Source: Clostridiaceae bacterium (GTDB taxonomy: Bacteria > Bacillota > Clostridia > DSM-8532). Taken from it: a stretch of DNA of 13,066 bases. A program made the translations under genes and the position numbers. The notes under the pieces were generated by a model. The model made no database searches and had not been told where the DNA came from. It saw only the letters and a list, made by a program, of their open reading frames with translations. Positions 1-7,284 of the stretch are shown one piece after another (the first letter of the stretch is position 1; each line of letters begins with the position of its first letter). The stretch lies in NCBI GenBank assembly GCA_012842645.1, contig DUSJ01000466.1:1-13066 (forward strand), given 5' to 3'.

Positions 1-3000
1 CTTCAAGTTTCATTCCGGCCTGGACCTTGCTCTGTTTGATCGTCTCGATCGTCCTGAAGGAAGGATGGACTGTGATGGTGCGGCTTAAAGCGTCGGCTTT
101 GCCCGAAGCGGACCTTGCTGTCATGACCAGCGTGTATGTTCCCTCATCCAGGGCGGGAAGGGGCAGGTTTACACGCTCGTATATCTTTGCGTTGGCAGTC
201 TGCTTATATTCAGGAAGTTCTTTTATTGTAAGCTCGAAAGACACATCCTCATTTTCGTCAAGGCCGTCGCCGTAGGCGGTAAGACCGATCCATGGCTTGT
301 CGCCCGCCAGGTAGTCATAGCTTAATGAATCATTTATAAAGAACGGCATGGTGACCCTGACTGACTGGATCTCGGAACCTGCGTGCAGATCCGATGAAAC
401 AGCAGCAGCGGCCAGGCTGAAGGATGTTATATTGTCGGGAAGCTTGAAGGTATAGTTTCCCTTGCCATCGGCGTCCAATGCCACTGTTTTGAACAATGCC
501 GTGTCCTTGAATTCGGACCTGACAGTAACACTGCCGCCAGCAGCAGCTCCTGTCGGGGCAGCCGAAGGAACAGGAACGGGACCATCCGCCTTGGTTTCAG
601 CGGCAGCCTGATCTGAGACCGCGTTTGCTTGTGTGGGGACAGCCCCGTAAACGATCCTGAAGCCATCGTCACGACTGCTCTGGGAGCTTATGATCCCGTC
701 GCCGATCCAGCTGTACAGCTCGGCAAGAGGATCGATGTACTGCCCGGAAAGATCAAGAAGGGCTTCGTCCACAAGGGAAATATTGACCCTGGCTGCCACA
801 GGATTTCCGTCCTTATCCTTTGCCGTCACGTTGATGGTAGCATTTTCTCCGGGCCTGTAGGCGTCCTTGTCGGCCTCAATTTCAAGGATGAGCTTCTTTT
901 CATTGTAATCATAGTAAATGGCTTTGCTTGTTCGGATATATGTTTTACCGTTGAAGGCGATAGCGTACATCGTAAAGTTGGGAGCGTATTTTTCAGGGAA
1001 AGTCGTGCTAAAGGCAGGCCGAGAGCTTACTTTATACGACTGTATGCCATTCCTTGCATTGACGAAGAGCGTGCGCATGTCTTTAAGAGGCTCTTCCTTA
1101 TTGTTCACGATCCGGACATTGACGGTTTCGTCCGCTTTGTACATCTCCTTGTCGGTTTCCAGGTAATAGTACTCGTAAGCATCGGGATACATTATGGCCG
1201 AAGAACCCTTGTAGATCCAGACATTTTGCTTCATGCCGCGGCCCTTGCCGTCCACTGTAGTGACTTCAGCGACATAATAACCGTCCCTGGCCTGATCGAC
1301 AGTAAAGTAATATTTAGCAGTTCCGTCGCCTGATGTTACCACGGTCGCCGAACCGACGGGAGTTACCTTTTCGCGGTATTCGTATGTTTTTCTTACTACT
1401 TTATTGATATAATCATATGTTTCACCGGTCTCGTACCTTTCCCATGTACGGTGAACGATGTTAAGGTTAAATTTCTGGCCTGCGACTGGATCGCCGAGGT
1501 AATTGTCGTTGGTATAGTCATCGTCATTTAAGGTATCCAGTACGACCTTGTTTACTGCTATGTTTATGACACCGCTATTATTTTTGATTTCTCCATTGGC
1601 CCGGAAGCTTATATCGTTGGCGAATACCCGGAAAGCATAATATTTGCTGATTTCTCCGGTTTCGGGGAACTGGGCGGTGACACTTATGGTCCAGTAATAA
1701 TCGTCCTGCATGTTCTCATGGAATTTGGGCGTATATTTTATCTCAAGGTTCCCGTTTTTGTCAGTCACTCCATTGCCCGAATAACTGTCCATATATCCGT
1801 CAATATAGTAGTTGAGAGGGACATTGGCGACAGGAGTTCCGTCATAGAAGGTCGCTTTGGCTGTGAATGTGATCTGTTCTCCTGTAAACACAGCCTTTTT
1901 ATCAGAGATGATCTCAATCCTGTATTGAGGCTTGACATAGTTCTCTACTCTGAAATAGCCGCTTGTCAGAACATTGTCCCCATCCTTGACAGTCAGGGTA
2001 TAGGAGCCGGGATCCAGAGCGGGAAGCTCGAGCCTTCCTTCAAAGAACCCGCCTTCTGTCTCAAGGTTTATTATCTCCAGGGGGTTTGTAAGGAAAGGCC
2101 AGAAGTATCCAATGAGGGAGGATCTCATCGGGTAATAGTATCCGCCGCCGGCAAGCTCAACGGTTATGTTCTCCGGCGCAGAGCCGTCTATACGGCTTTT
2201 CAGGAAGCCCCAGAATTCCACTGTATCATTGGGTTTGTACAGGGTCCTGTCTGTCTGGAAATAACGCCAGTACAGACTGCCCTGATTGTAATACCTTGAG
2301 GAAGAATCATAATCATAGGAATATCCGCCGTTTATGATGCTGACCTTGCCATCGGAAGTCGTAACCCTGTACAGGTCGAGAGTCGGGTTATTGCCGTTGC
2401 CTGTCTTTTTTACACGCGGCAGCACAGCCAATCCATTTACATCGGTCACATGGCCTTTCCCTGCATTGTAATCATATATCTCCGCGCCTTTGACAGGAGC
2501 ATTTGACTTCAGATCATTAAGCCAGAACAGCATTCTGTCCTTGTCGGAAATCGTATATGCGGTGATGTCCGAAATCTGCATGAATGCCTCGGCAGACAGT
2601 TCCCCTGTCGTCAGTTCCACCAGGTAGTAGCCAAATTCGAGGGGCTCGGGAAGCAGCATGTATTTCTGGTAGTATTGAGTAAGATCAAATTTCTGAGTAA
2701 GTTCCAGCACCTTCTCGAGTTCGGAGGTGTCGACCCTGTACTTGCTGGAGGAATAAGAAGCCCAGTATGGAACCTCATCCTTTTTCCTGAGAGCGTCGAT
2801 GAACTGGTCCAAAGTCCTGAACCTGTAAAGGTTAAGGGTTACATCGGCGGATTCAAGCCTTTGTCTCATATACAGTTCAAAGGCAACAGCTGGTTTCTCA
2901 TCGGTGCCGAATTCTAACCAGTTGCTGTTAATATAAAGATATCCTGTATAAGGATCAGCGGTGCTGTTTTCATCAGGGGAGGTTTCGAAGGAAAATACAT

Positions 3001-3643
3001 AGTCCTCTGCCAGAACGGCCGCACCGTTCCTTGCTGAAAGTCCCTTCTTAATTGTCACCGTGTAAATGGTGCCTGCTTCAAGTTTCTTCGGAATGAACAC
3101 CACAGTGTATCCGTTGGTTTCGAATCGGCCTTCAACCCTGGGGCTGATCTCGAAATATTCCTCAAGGTTCTCAACGTCAGGATATGAGAAATACATTTCG
3201 ATGCCCGTATCAACAGGAACATAGGTTGACATGTTCTCAGGAAGGCTTCCAAGGACGGTAAAATCTCGTTTTGTCTGGAATGCGAAACTGACAGTATTTC
3301 CGTCCGGCGCTTTTATGTCTATGAAATAAACCTTATTCTGTACCAAGGGCTCTGCGGGCTTAAGTATGAACTTTCCGTCATTTGTGGGTGTGATGGTGAA
3401 CATCTCTCCGCCGCGGAATGAAACGTTCTCTTTAACGAAATCAAGATCTATCTTTGACTGCGAGCTTAGAATAAATCCGGTGTCCAACGCGATTCCCGTA
3501 TCATCCTCTTTTTCAGGCACAACAGAAAATCCGCTTCTGTATGTATCAGCCATGGCTTTCGTTACCGGTATGGGATCCGCGAACCATAAGAACGAAACAC
3601 ATAAAACAAGTATCAAAGTAAGTGCGACATACCTCTTCCACAT
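1..3643 (-). CDS. Alpha-2-macroglobulin-like secreted protein (3' end outside window)
   Basis: Translating the minus strand from ATG at 3643 gives an uninterrupted frame of about 1,214 codons to the window edge. The start is set by GGGAGGTAA a few bases upstream. The N-terminus MWKRYVALTLILVLC... is a Sec signal peptide; a likely cleavage follows AMA at residue 32. C15 lacks a good lipobox, so a lipoprotein is less likely. Residues about 105-215 resemble a bacterial Ig-like (SbsA/Big_5-type) domain. Around residue 460, TDRTLYKPNDTVEFWG is the macroglobulin MG2 signature. An Ala/Pro-rich stretch near residues 1000-1035 fits a protease bait region. It is followed at about 1042 by FKDTALFKTV...LPDNITSF, the A2M-domain signature. 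Bacterial relatives trap proteases at the cell surface or in the envelope. The thioester domain, if present, lies beyond the window, so its CxEQ motif cannot be judged. Base composition is visibly richer in GC than the cas genes. Confidence 0.9.
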   Translation of the reverse strand, partial: MWKRYVALTLILVLCVSFLWFADPIPVTKAMADTYRSGFSVVPEKEDDTGIALDTGFILSSQSKIDLDFVKENVSFRGGEMFTITPTNDGKFILKPAEPLVQNKVYFIDIKAPDGNTVSFAFQTKRDFTVLGSLPENMSTYVPVDTGIEMYFSYPDVENLEEYFEISPRVEGRFETNGYTVVFIPKKLEAGTIYTVTIKKGLSARNGAAVLAEDYVFSFETSPDENSTADPYTGYLYINSNWLEFGTDEKPAVAFELYMRQRLESADVTLNLYRFRTLDQFIDALRKKDEVPYWASYSSSKYRVDTSELEKVLELTQKFDLTQYYQKYMLLPEPLEFGYYLVELTTGELSAEAFMQISDITAYTISDKDRMLFWLNDLKSNAPVKGAEIYDYNAGKGHVTDVNGLAVLPRVKKTGNGNNPTLDLYRVTTSDGKVSIINGGYSYDYDSSSRYYNQGSLYWRYFQTDRTLYKPNDTVEFWGFLKSRIDGSAPENITVELAGGGYYYPMRSSLIGYFWPFLTNPLEIINLETEGGFFEGRLELPALDPGSYTLTVKDGDNVLTSGYFRVENYVKPQYRIEIISDKKAVFTGEQITFTAKATFYDGTPVANVPLNYYIDGYMDSYSGNGVTDKNGNLEIKYTPKFHENMQDDYYWTISVTAQFPETGEISKYYAFRVFANDISFRANGEIKNNSGVINIAVNKVVLDTLNDDDYTNDNYLGDPVAGQKFNLNIVHRTWERYETGETYDYINKVVRKTYEYREKVTPVGSATVVTSGDGTAKYYFTVDQARDGYYVAEVTTVDGKGRGMKQNVWIYKGSSAIMYPDAYEYYYLETDKEMYKADETVNVRIVNNKEEPLKDMRTLFVNARNGIQSYKVSSRPAFSTTFPEKYAPNFTMYAIAFNGKTYIRTSKAIYYDYNEKKLILEIEADKDAYRPGENATINVTAKDKDGNPVAARVNISLVDEALLDLSGQYIDPLAELYSWIGDGIISSQSSRDDGFRIVYGAVPTQANAVSDQAAAETKADGPVPVPSAAPTGAAAGGSVTVRSEFKDTALFKTVALDADGKGNYTFKLPDNITSFSLAAAAVSSDLHAGSEIQSVRVTMPFFINDSLSYDYLAGDKPWIGLTAYGDGLDENEDVSFELTIKELPEYKQTANAKIYERVNLPLPALDEGTYTLVMTARSASGKADALSRTITVHPSFRTIETIKQSKVQAGMKLE

Positions 3644-3715
3644 AACTATTACCTCCCTGATCAGAAAGAGTATTTCAACATATTAGACGTAATACATTTA
3701 ATATGGTTTACTTAT

Positions 3716-3744
3716 ATTCTAAACTTTTCCTGAGGAAAGGTCAC
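3716..3744 (-). promoter_or_regulatory. Candidate promoter of the A2M-like gene with internal palindrome
   Basis: On the minus strand, GTGACC (3744-3739, 4/6 to TTGACA) and TAGAAT (3721-3716, 5/6 to TATAAT) are separated by exactly 17 bp. Transcription would start near 3708, leaving a 5' leader of about 65 nt. The spacer between the two boxes contains the perfect palindrome TTTCCTGAGGAAA (3726-3738). That is a classic position for a repressor operator, though nothing here identifies the regulator. The call rests on by-eye consensus matching only. Confidence 0.4.
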
Positions 3745-3770
3745 TACTTAAAACAGTGTAGAAGAATAAT

Positions 3771-3807
3771 AAAAATCCGCTTGAATATATACAATAAGCG
3801 GATTTTT
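3771..3807 (-). terminator. Intrinsic terminator of the crRNA-like RNA
   Basis: A perfect 12-bp stem is formed by AAAAATCCGCTT (3771-3782) and AAGCGGATTTTT (3796-3807) around a 13-nt loop. Read leftward, the right arm ends in a T run that continues as TTTTTATTATT. It lies between two genes that diverge (A2M leftward from 3643, cas3 rightward from 4116), so it terminates neither of them. The leftward RNA that starts near 3859 is the only evident client. It also shields the A2M promoter from read-through. Confidence 0.8.
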
Positions 3808-3834
3808 CATTTCTTATACATAATATATATCCTA

Positions 3835-3859
3835 CTTCAATCCACGCTCTAAAAGCGAC
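3835..3859 (-). repeat. Solo degenerate CRISPR repeat, opposite orientation to the array
   Basis: Read on the minus strand, this 25-nt element begins GTCGCT and ends GAGCGTGGATTGAA-G, as the 32-nt array repeat does. Six bases are lost from the hairpin and one A from the tail, leaving 21 matching positions. A shortened stem CGCT/AGCG with a five-base loop (TTTAG) remains. The TGGATTGAA part, which becomes the 5' handle of I-C crRNAs after Cas5c cleavage, is almost intact. It lies about 8.4 kb from the array and is inverted relative to it. Confidence 0.85.
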
Positions 3860-3865
3860 AAGTTT

Positions 3866-3894
3866 ATTATAACCCTTTTTAAACATAATAAAAA
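3866..3894 (-). promoter_or_regulatory. Candidate promoter of the crRNA-like RNA
   Basis: The minus strand carries a perfect -10 TATAAT at 3871-3866. Seven bases downstream is 3859, the first base of the degenerate repeat. The -35 at 17-bp spacing is weak (TTTTTA, 3894-3889), but it lies in a long A/T-rich tract that could act as an UP element. It is back-to-back with the rightward cas promoter, the two -35 regions being only about 4 bp apart. Confidence 0.5.
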
Positions 3895-3898
3895 GATA

Positions 3899-3926
3899 TT
3901 GAAAATTTAAAAAAGTATGATATAAT
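3899..3926 (+). promoter_or_regulatory. Candidate main cas promoter (P1)
   Basis: TTGAAA (3899-3904, 5/6 to the -35 consensus) and an extended -10 TGATATAAT (3918-3926, perfect) are 16 bp apart. The start would be near 3933, giving a cas3 5' leader of about 180 nt. It is the best-scoring rightward promoter by eye in the gap. The sequence matched by the crRNA-like RNA begins immediately after this -10 box. Confidence 0.6.
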
Positions 3927-3944
3927 TACATTATATATATCCTA
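3927..3944 (-). promoter_or_regulatory. Putative target site of the crRNA-like RNA at the cas P1 start
   Basis: Plus-strand 3927-3944 and 3817-3834 (the spacer-like part) are identical at 17 of 18 positions, differing only at the sixth base (T versus A). The protospacer lies on the minus strand. Counting from the repeat side, the first 12 positions match without a gap, then one mismatch, then five matches, and similarity stops. The three bases 5' of the protospacer on that strand are TTT, close to but not the preferred I-C PAM TTC. The segment covers about -7 to +12 of P1, so a bound complex should block initiation. The AT-rich core weakens the statistics; the flanking TACAT and CCTA carry more weight. 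Confidence 0.55.
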
Positions 3945-3998
3945 AAATATACGATAGTAATTGTAACTAATAAAAAATTAGCAAATTATCCTACTATT

Positions 3999-4007
3999 TG
4001 ATATAAT
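3999..4007 (+). promoter_or_regulatory. Second extended -10 box upstream of cas3 (P2)
   Basis: TGATATAAT recurs exactly here, 81 bp downstream of the same nonamer in P1. The -35 at 17-bp spacing (TAGCAA, 3979-3984) is poor, so activity would depend on the extended -10. A start near 4014 would leave a 5' leader of about 100 nt. Confidence 0.35.
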
Positions 4008-4049
4008 AATAAACAACACTATAATAATTTAGTTTTTTCAGTCTTAGTC

Positions 4050-4115
4050 GACAGCACGAAGCTATATAAATGTTACTTCTATTTTTAAAATTTAATAAGG
4101 AAAGGTTGTGCTGTC
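4050..4115 (+). promoter_or_regulatory. Long-range inverted repeat enclosing the cas3 ribosome site
   Basis: GACAGCACGA (4050-4059) can pair with TTGTGCTGTC (4106-4115): nine Watson-Crick pairs and one G-U. The right arm ends directly before the cas3 ATG, and the Shine-Dalgarno AAGGAAAGG (4097-4105) sits at the end of the 46-nt loop. In the mRNA this stem would fall inside the initiating ribosome's footprint, so it could gate cas3 translation. It could instead be two half-sites for a DNA-binding protein. Confidence 0.4.
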
Positions 4116-6530
4116 ATGTTTATATCGCATATTCAAGAATCTACTAAGCAAATCCAGAGTGTTGCAGAGCACAGTTATAATACTGCAAAATATGCTGTCG
4201 ATCGTTGTTACATAAATGAGCTAAAAGATTTGGTTTATTTAGCTTGTGTTCTTCATGATGCAGGTAAGAACACAGAGGATTTTGCTGATTACATAAAAAA
4301 AGCTTCTGAAAACAATACTTCTGTTCGTAAAGGAGATGTTGTACATTCTACAGCTGGTGGTTGCATCATAACAAAGTTAATCAGTGAATCAACAGGAAGA
4401 ACGAAAGAATTTGTTGCAGAATTAATCCGACATGCAATAATTTCACATCATGGAATGTGTGATTGTATTACACCCGACGGTGTAGTTACGTTTTATAGAA
4501 GAGCAGAAAGAGAAAAAAATCTTTCTGCTATCGAAAAAGAAGTCTATTCCTATTTACCCAAAGAGGAACTAAATAAGAGAATTGAAAAAGCCTGCATAGA
4601 AATTAATGAGCTATTAAAAAGAATAGTCTCTATTACAAAAAGAGACGAAAGATTAGGTGATAAGTACTTTTACTATGGTTTAGTTGAAAGATTACTTCTT
4701 TCACTCCTTGTAGACGCAGACAGGACAGATACAGCCTGTTTTATGGATATTAAAACACTTCCTCAAGCAATGGATAATGATAAAATACAAGCTTTATGGC
4801 AAGAACTTGTAAATAATCTCGAAGTAAAAATAAGCGAAATTAAAACTGATAAACCCATTGATATTTACCGCCAGGAAATATCTGAATGCTGCAAGTTAGC
4901 TGCTAATGAGAAAAGTGGTATTTTTCGCCTTATTGTACCAACCGGAGCGGGCAAAACGATAAGTTCTTTAAGATATGCATTGAATCATGCAATGTTATAT
5001 AGCAAAAGACGTATTATCTATGTTGCTCCATATAACTCAATACTTGAGCAAAATGCAAATGTTATTAGAAAAATGATTGGAGATAAAAATCTCGTTTTAG
5101 AGCATCATTGTAATATCGTAATTGAAGAAGATGGCGAAAGCCAAAGGTATAAAGAGTTGACAGAAAACTGGGATTCTCCAATTATTGCCACATCAGCAGT
5201 ACAGTTTTTAGAAACATTGTTTTCCAGTAAAATGTCTTCAGTTCGCCGAATGCATACGCTAATCAACTCTGTTATTATAATTGATGAAATTCAGTTTATA
5301 CCCGTAAAATGTATTAGCCTGTTTAATTTAGCAATGAATTATTTAACTGAAATATGCAATACATCTGTTGTTTTATGCTCTGCTACACAACCATTGTTAG
5401 ATAAATTACCTTCGAACAGGTTGATAGAACCAAAAGATATGGTCATTGATTCGGAGAAATATTCAGCTTATTTCAGAAGAGTAAAAATTATTGATGATAC
5501 TAATTATGTTGCTGGCGGATTTAAAATAAATTATTTAGCTGAATACATAGCTGAAAAGATAAAGAATGTGCAGAATTTGCTTGTAATAGTAAATACAAAG
5601 AGTTGCGCAAAGGATTTATACATAAATCTTTGCAGTATAACATCCAACTTTGATGATAACGACAAGCCATTGATGTATCACTTAAGTACAAATATGTGTG
5701 CACGCCATAGGAAGAAAACATTGGATAAAATCATAAAGAACTTAAAGCAAAAAGACAGAAAAATTATATGCGTCAGCACGAGTCTAATTGAAGCAGGTGT
5801 TGATATCTCGTTTGAAACAGTCGTAAGATCATTGGCAGGTCTCGATAACATAATTCAGGCAGCTGGAAGATGTAATCGCAATAATGAATATAAACAAGGA
5901 AATGTTTATATTGTCAAAATAGCAGATGAAAACATATCCCGGTTAAAAGATATAAAGAAAGCCCAGGATGCAATGAATTCAGTTTTACATATATTACACG
6001 AATCCCCAGAGCTTATTGAAAACGATTTGCTGTCAAAAAAAGCTATGGATTACTATTATACTTACTATTTTATTAATAGAATGTCAGAAATGGATTACAA
6101 CATTCCTGAATATGATACAACAATTGTTGACCTTCTATCAAAAAATAAAATTGGCTATAACAATTTAGTCAGAAGCAGTTCAAACCCTCCCAATATTTTA
6201 TTGAAACAAGCTTTTAAAACAGCCGGTGATTGCTTTAATGTTATTGAAGATAAAGATATGATCGATATTGTAGTTGAATGTGACAGAAGAAGTAAAAGAC
6301 TAATTAACGAAATGAATTCAAATATTACGCTTGGACAGCAGATTAGGATATTAAGACAGTTACAAATATATTCAGTCAGCATCTCAGGATCGATGAAAAA
6401 TAATCTTGAACGTCAAAACGCTCTTTATCAGCTAAAAAACGGTGGGATTATAGCTCTTCGCAAAGAATACTACAGCTTGGAAACCGGCGTTACAGATATA
6501 CCTGCAAAAATGGATCCTTATCATTATTAA
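4116..6530 (+). CDS. cas3: CRISPR-associated helicase/nuclease Cas3 (type I-C)
   Basis: This 804-residue protein has the HD-nuclease then superfamily 2 helicase layout, a usual length for I-C Cas3. HD-domain metal ligands are visible as H19, H47-D48 (LHDAGK), H77, H106 and H111-H112. Helicase motifs follow: Walker A PTGAGKT at 275-281, DEIQ (DExH-type motif II) at 390-393, SAT at 422-424, and motif VI QAAGRCNRN at 581-589. Cas3 is recruited when the surveillance complex recognises target DNA, nicks the displaced strand and degrades it while translocating. The ATG is preceded by AAGGAAAGG with 10-nt spacing. It is the first gene of the operon; cas5c begins 22 nt after its stop. All motifs are intact, so an active nuclease is expected. 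Confidence 0.97.
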   Translation: MFISHIQESTKQIQSVAEHSYNTAKYAVDRCYINELKDLVYLACVLHDAGKNTEDFADYIKKASENNTSVRKGDVVHSTAGGCIITKLISESTGRTKEFVAELIRHAIISHHGMCDCITPDGVVTFYRRAEREKNLSAIEKEVYSYLPKEELNKRIEKACIEINELLKRIVSITKRDERLGDKYFYYGLVERLLLSLLVDADRTDTACFMDIKTLPQAMDNDKIQALWQELVNNLEVKISEIKTDKPIDIYRQEISECCKLAANEKSGIFRLIVPTGAGKTISSLRYALNHAMLYSKRRIIYVAPYNSILEQNANVIRKMIGDKNLVLEHHCNIVIEEDGESQRYKELTENWDSPIIATSAVQFLETLFSSKMSSVRRMHTLINSVIIIDEIQFIPVKCISLFNLAMNYLTEICNTSVVLCSATQPLLDKLPSNRLIEPKDMVIDSEKYSAYFRRVKIIDDTNYVAGGFKINYLAEYIAEKIKNVQNLLVIVNTKSCAKDLYINLCSITSNFDDNDKPLMYHLSTNMCARHRKKTLDKIIKNLKQKDRKIICVSTSLIEAGVDISFETVVRSLAGLDNIIQAAGRCNRNNEYKQGNVYIVKIADENISRLKDIKKAQDAMNSVLHILHESPELIENDLLSKKAMDYYYTYYFINRMSEMDYNIPEYDTTIVDLLSKNKIGYNNLVRSSSNPPNILLKQAFKTAGDCFNVIEDKDMIDIVVECDRRSKRLINEMNSNITLGQQIRILRQLQIYSVSISGSMKNNLERQNALYQLKNGGIIALRKEYYSLETGVTDIPAKMDPYHY

Positions 6531-6552
6531 CAAAGGGAGGGGAGAATAAATC

Positions 6553-7284
6553 ATGGCTTACAGGAATACAGTAGAGTTTCAAGTATTTGGTGATTATGCG
6601 CTATTTTCGGATCCAATAACAAGAGTGGGAGGAGAAAAGTATTCATATCATGTCCCAACTTACGAGGCTCTTAAAGGTATACTTCATAGTGTCTATTGGA
6701 AACCGACTATTATATGGATTATAGATGAAGTCAGAGTAATGAAACCAATACAGACACAAACAAAGGGGATAAAGACACTTAATTATAATGGAGGTAATGA
6801 TTTATCTTTTTATACTTATCTAAAAGATGTTCATTACCAGGTAAGAGCCCATTTTGAATGGAACATGAACAGACCTGAACTAGAAGCAGACAGAAATGAG
6901 CATAAGCATCATAATATAGCGAAAAGGATGATTGAGAGAGGAGGCAGGAGAGATATATTCCTTGGAACCCGTGAGTGCCAGGGATATGTAGAGCCATGTA
7001 AATTCGGTGAAGGACGAGGATTTTATGACGATATTGAAGAGCTTTCATTCGGTTATATGTTTCACGGGTTTACTTATGCTGATGAAGCAACAACAGAAGA
7101 AGGCAAAGGTAAATTAGCGGTAAGGTTCTGGAATCCTGTTATGAAAAAGGGTGTAATATCTTTTATTCGTCCGGAAGAATGCAAAGATGTTCGTTACATA
7201 AAGAAGATGCCAGTTAAGAGATTTGGTGATGGTAATTTTATAGGACTCAAAGAGTTTGAAAGAGAGGAGGTGGATCTTGGTTGA
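6553..7284 (+). CDS. cas5c: Cas5c (Cas5d) pre-crRNA endonuclease and complex subunit
   Basis: This 243-residue protein is a RAMP-family Cas5 of the I-C type. It starts [18 protein letters not shown] and has the conserved [17 protein letters not shown] region. In I-C systems Cas6 is absent and Cas5c cuts the pre-crRNA at the base of each repeat hairpin, then stays bound to the 5' handle. The Tyr-Lys-His catalytic set described in Bacillus halodurans Cas5d (Y46, K116, H117) has clear counterparts here: Y48 and K118-H119 within [11 protein letters not shown] strong purine-rich site (AAAGGGAGGGGAG) precedes the ATG. Its stop overlaps the cas8c start by four bases. Confidence 0.96.
   Translation: MAYRNTVEFQVFGDYALFSDPITRVGGEKYSYHVPTYEALKGILHSVYWKPTIIWIIDEVRVMKPIQTQTKGIKTLNYNGGNDLSFYTYLKDVHYQVRAHFEWNMNRPELEADRNEHKHHNIAKRMIERGGRRDIFLGTRECQGYVEPCKFGEGRGFYDDIEELSFGYMFHGFTYADEATTEEGKGKLAVRFWNPVMKKGVISFIRPEECKDVRYIKKMPVKRFGDGNFIGLKEFEREEVDLG

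Larger units (their letters stand above)
3766..3859 (-). ncRNA. Candidate crRNA-like regulatory RNA (CreR-type), leftward, about 90 nt
   Basis: Seen: a shortened CRISPR repeat (3859-3835), a spacer-like stretch (3834-3808) and a rho-independent terminator (3807-3771) run in the same leftward orientation. A perfect TATAAT lies at 3871-3866, which puts the expected start on the first G of the repeat. The RNA would be one repeat plus one spacer ending in a terminator hairpin. Its first 18 spacer-like nucleotides match the start region of the cas promoter at 17 positions. Known: crRNA-like RNAs from solo degenerate repeats beside cas operons guide effector complexes to cas promoters and repress them (CreR, cas autorepression). 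Inferred: this RNA does the same for the I-C complex encoded here. The alternative is a decayed remnant of an old, inverted array. No small ORF with a ribosome site sits beside it, so a CreTA-type toxin gene is not supported. Confidence 0.6.

Noticed and set aside
629..2299. Long plus-strand open frames (629-1333 and 1718-2299)
   Set aside because: They are antisense to the A2M-like gene, whose minus-strand frame is continuous and has recognisable domains; they match no family I know.
3771..3807. The hairpin as a terminator for the A2M gene or the cas operon
   Set aside because: It lies upstream of both divergent starts, so neither gene can use it.
3860..3930. Possible CreT-like toxin mini-gene beside the crRNA-like RNA
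   Set aside because: No ribosome site with a start codon and short ORF is visible next to the solo repeat; the cas-promoter target argues for autorepression instead.
3988..3996. A second short match to the solo-repeat/spacer junction (TATCCTACT) upstream of P2
   Set aside because: Only about seven seed bases match and the adjacent triplet is not PAM-like, so a second target site is not supported.
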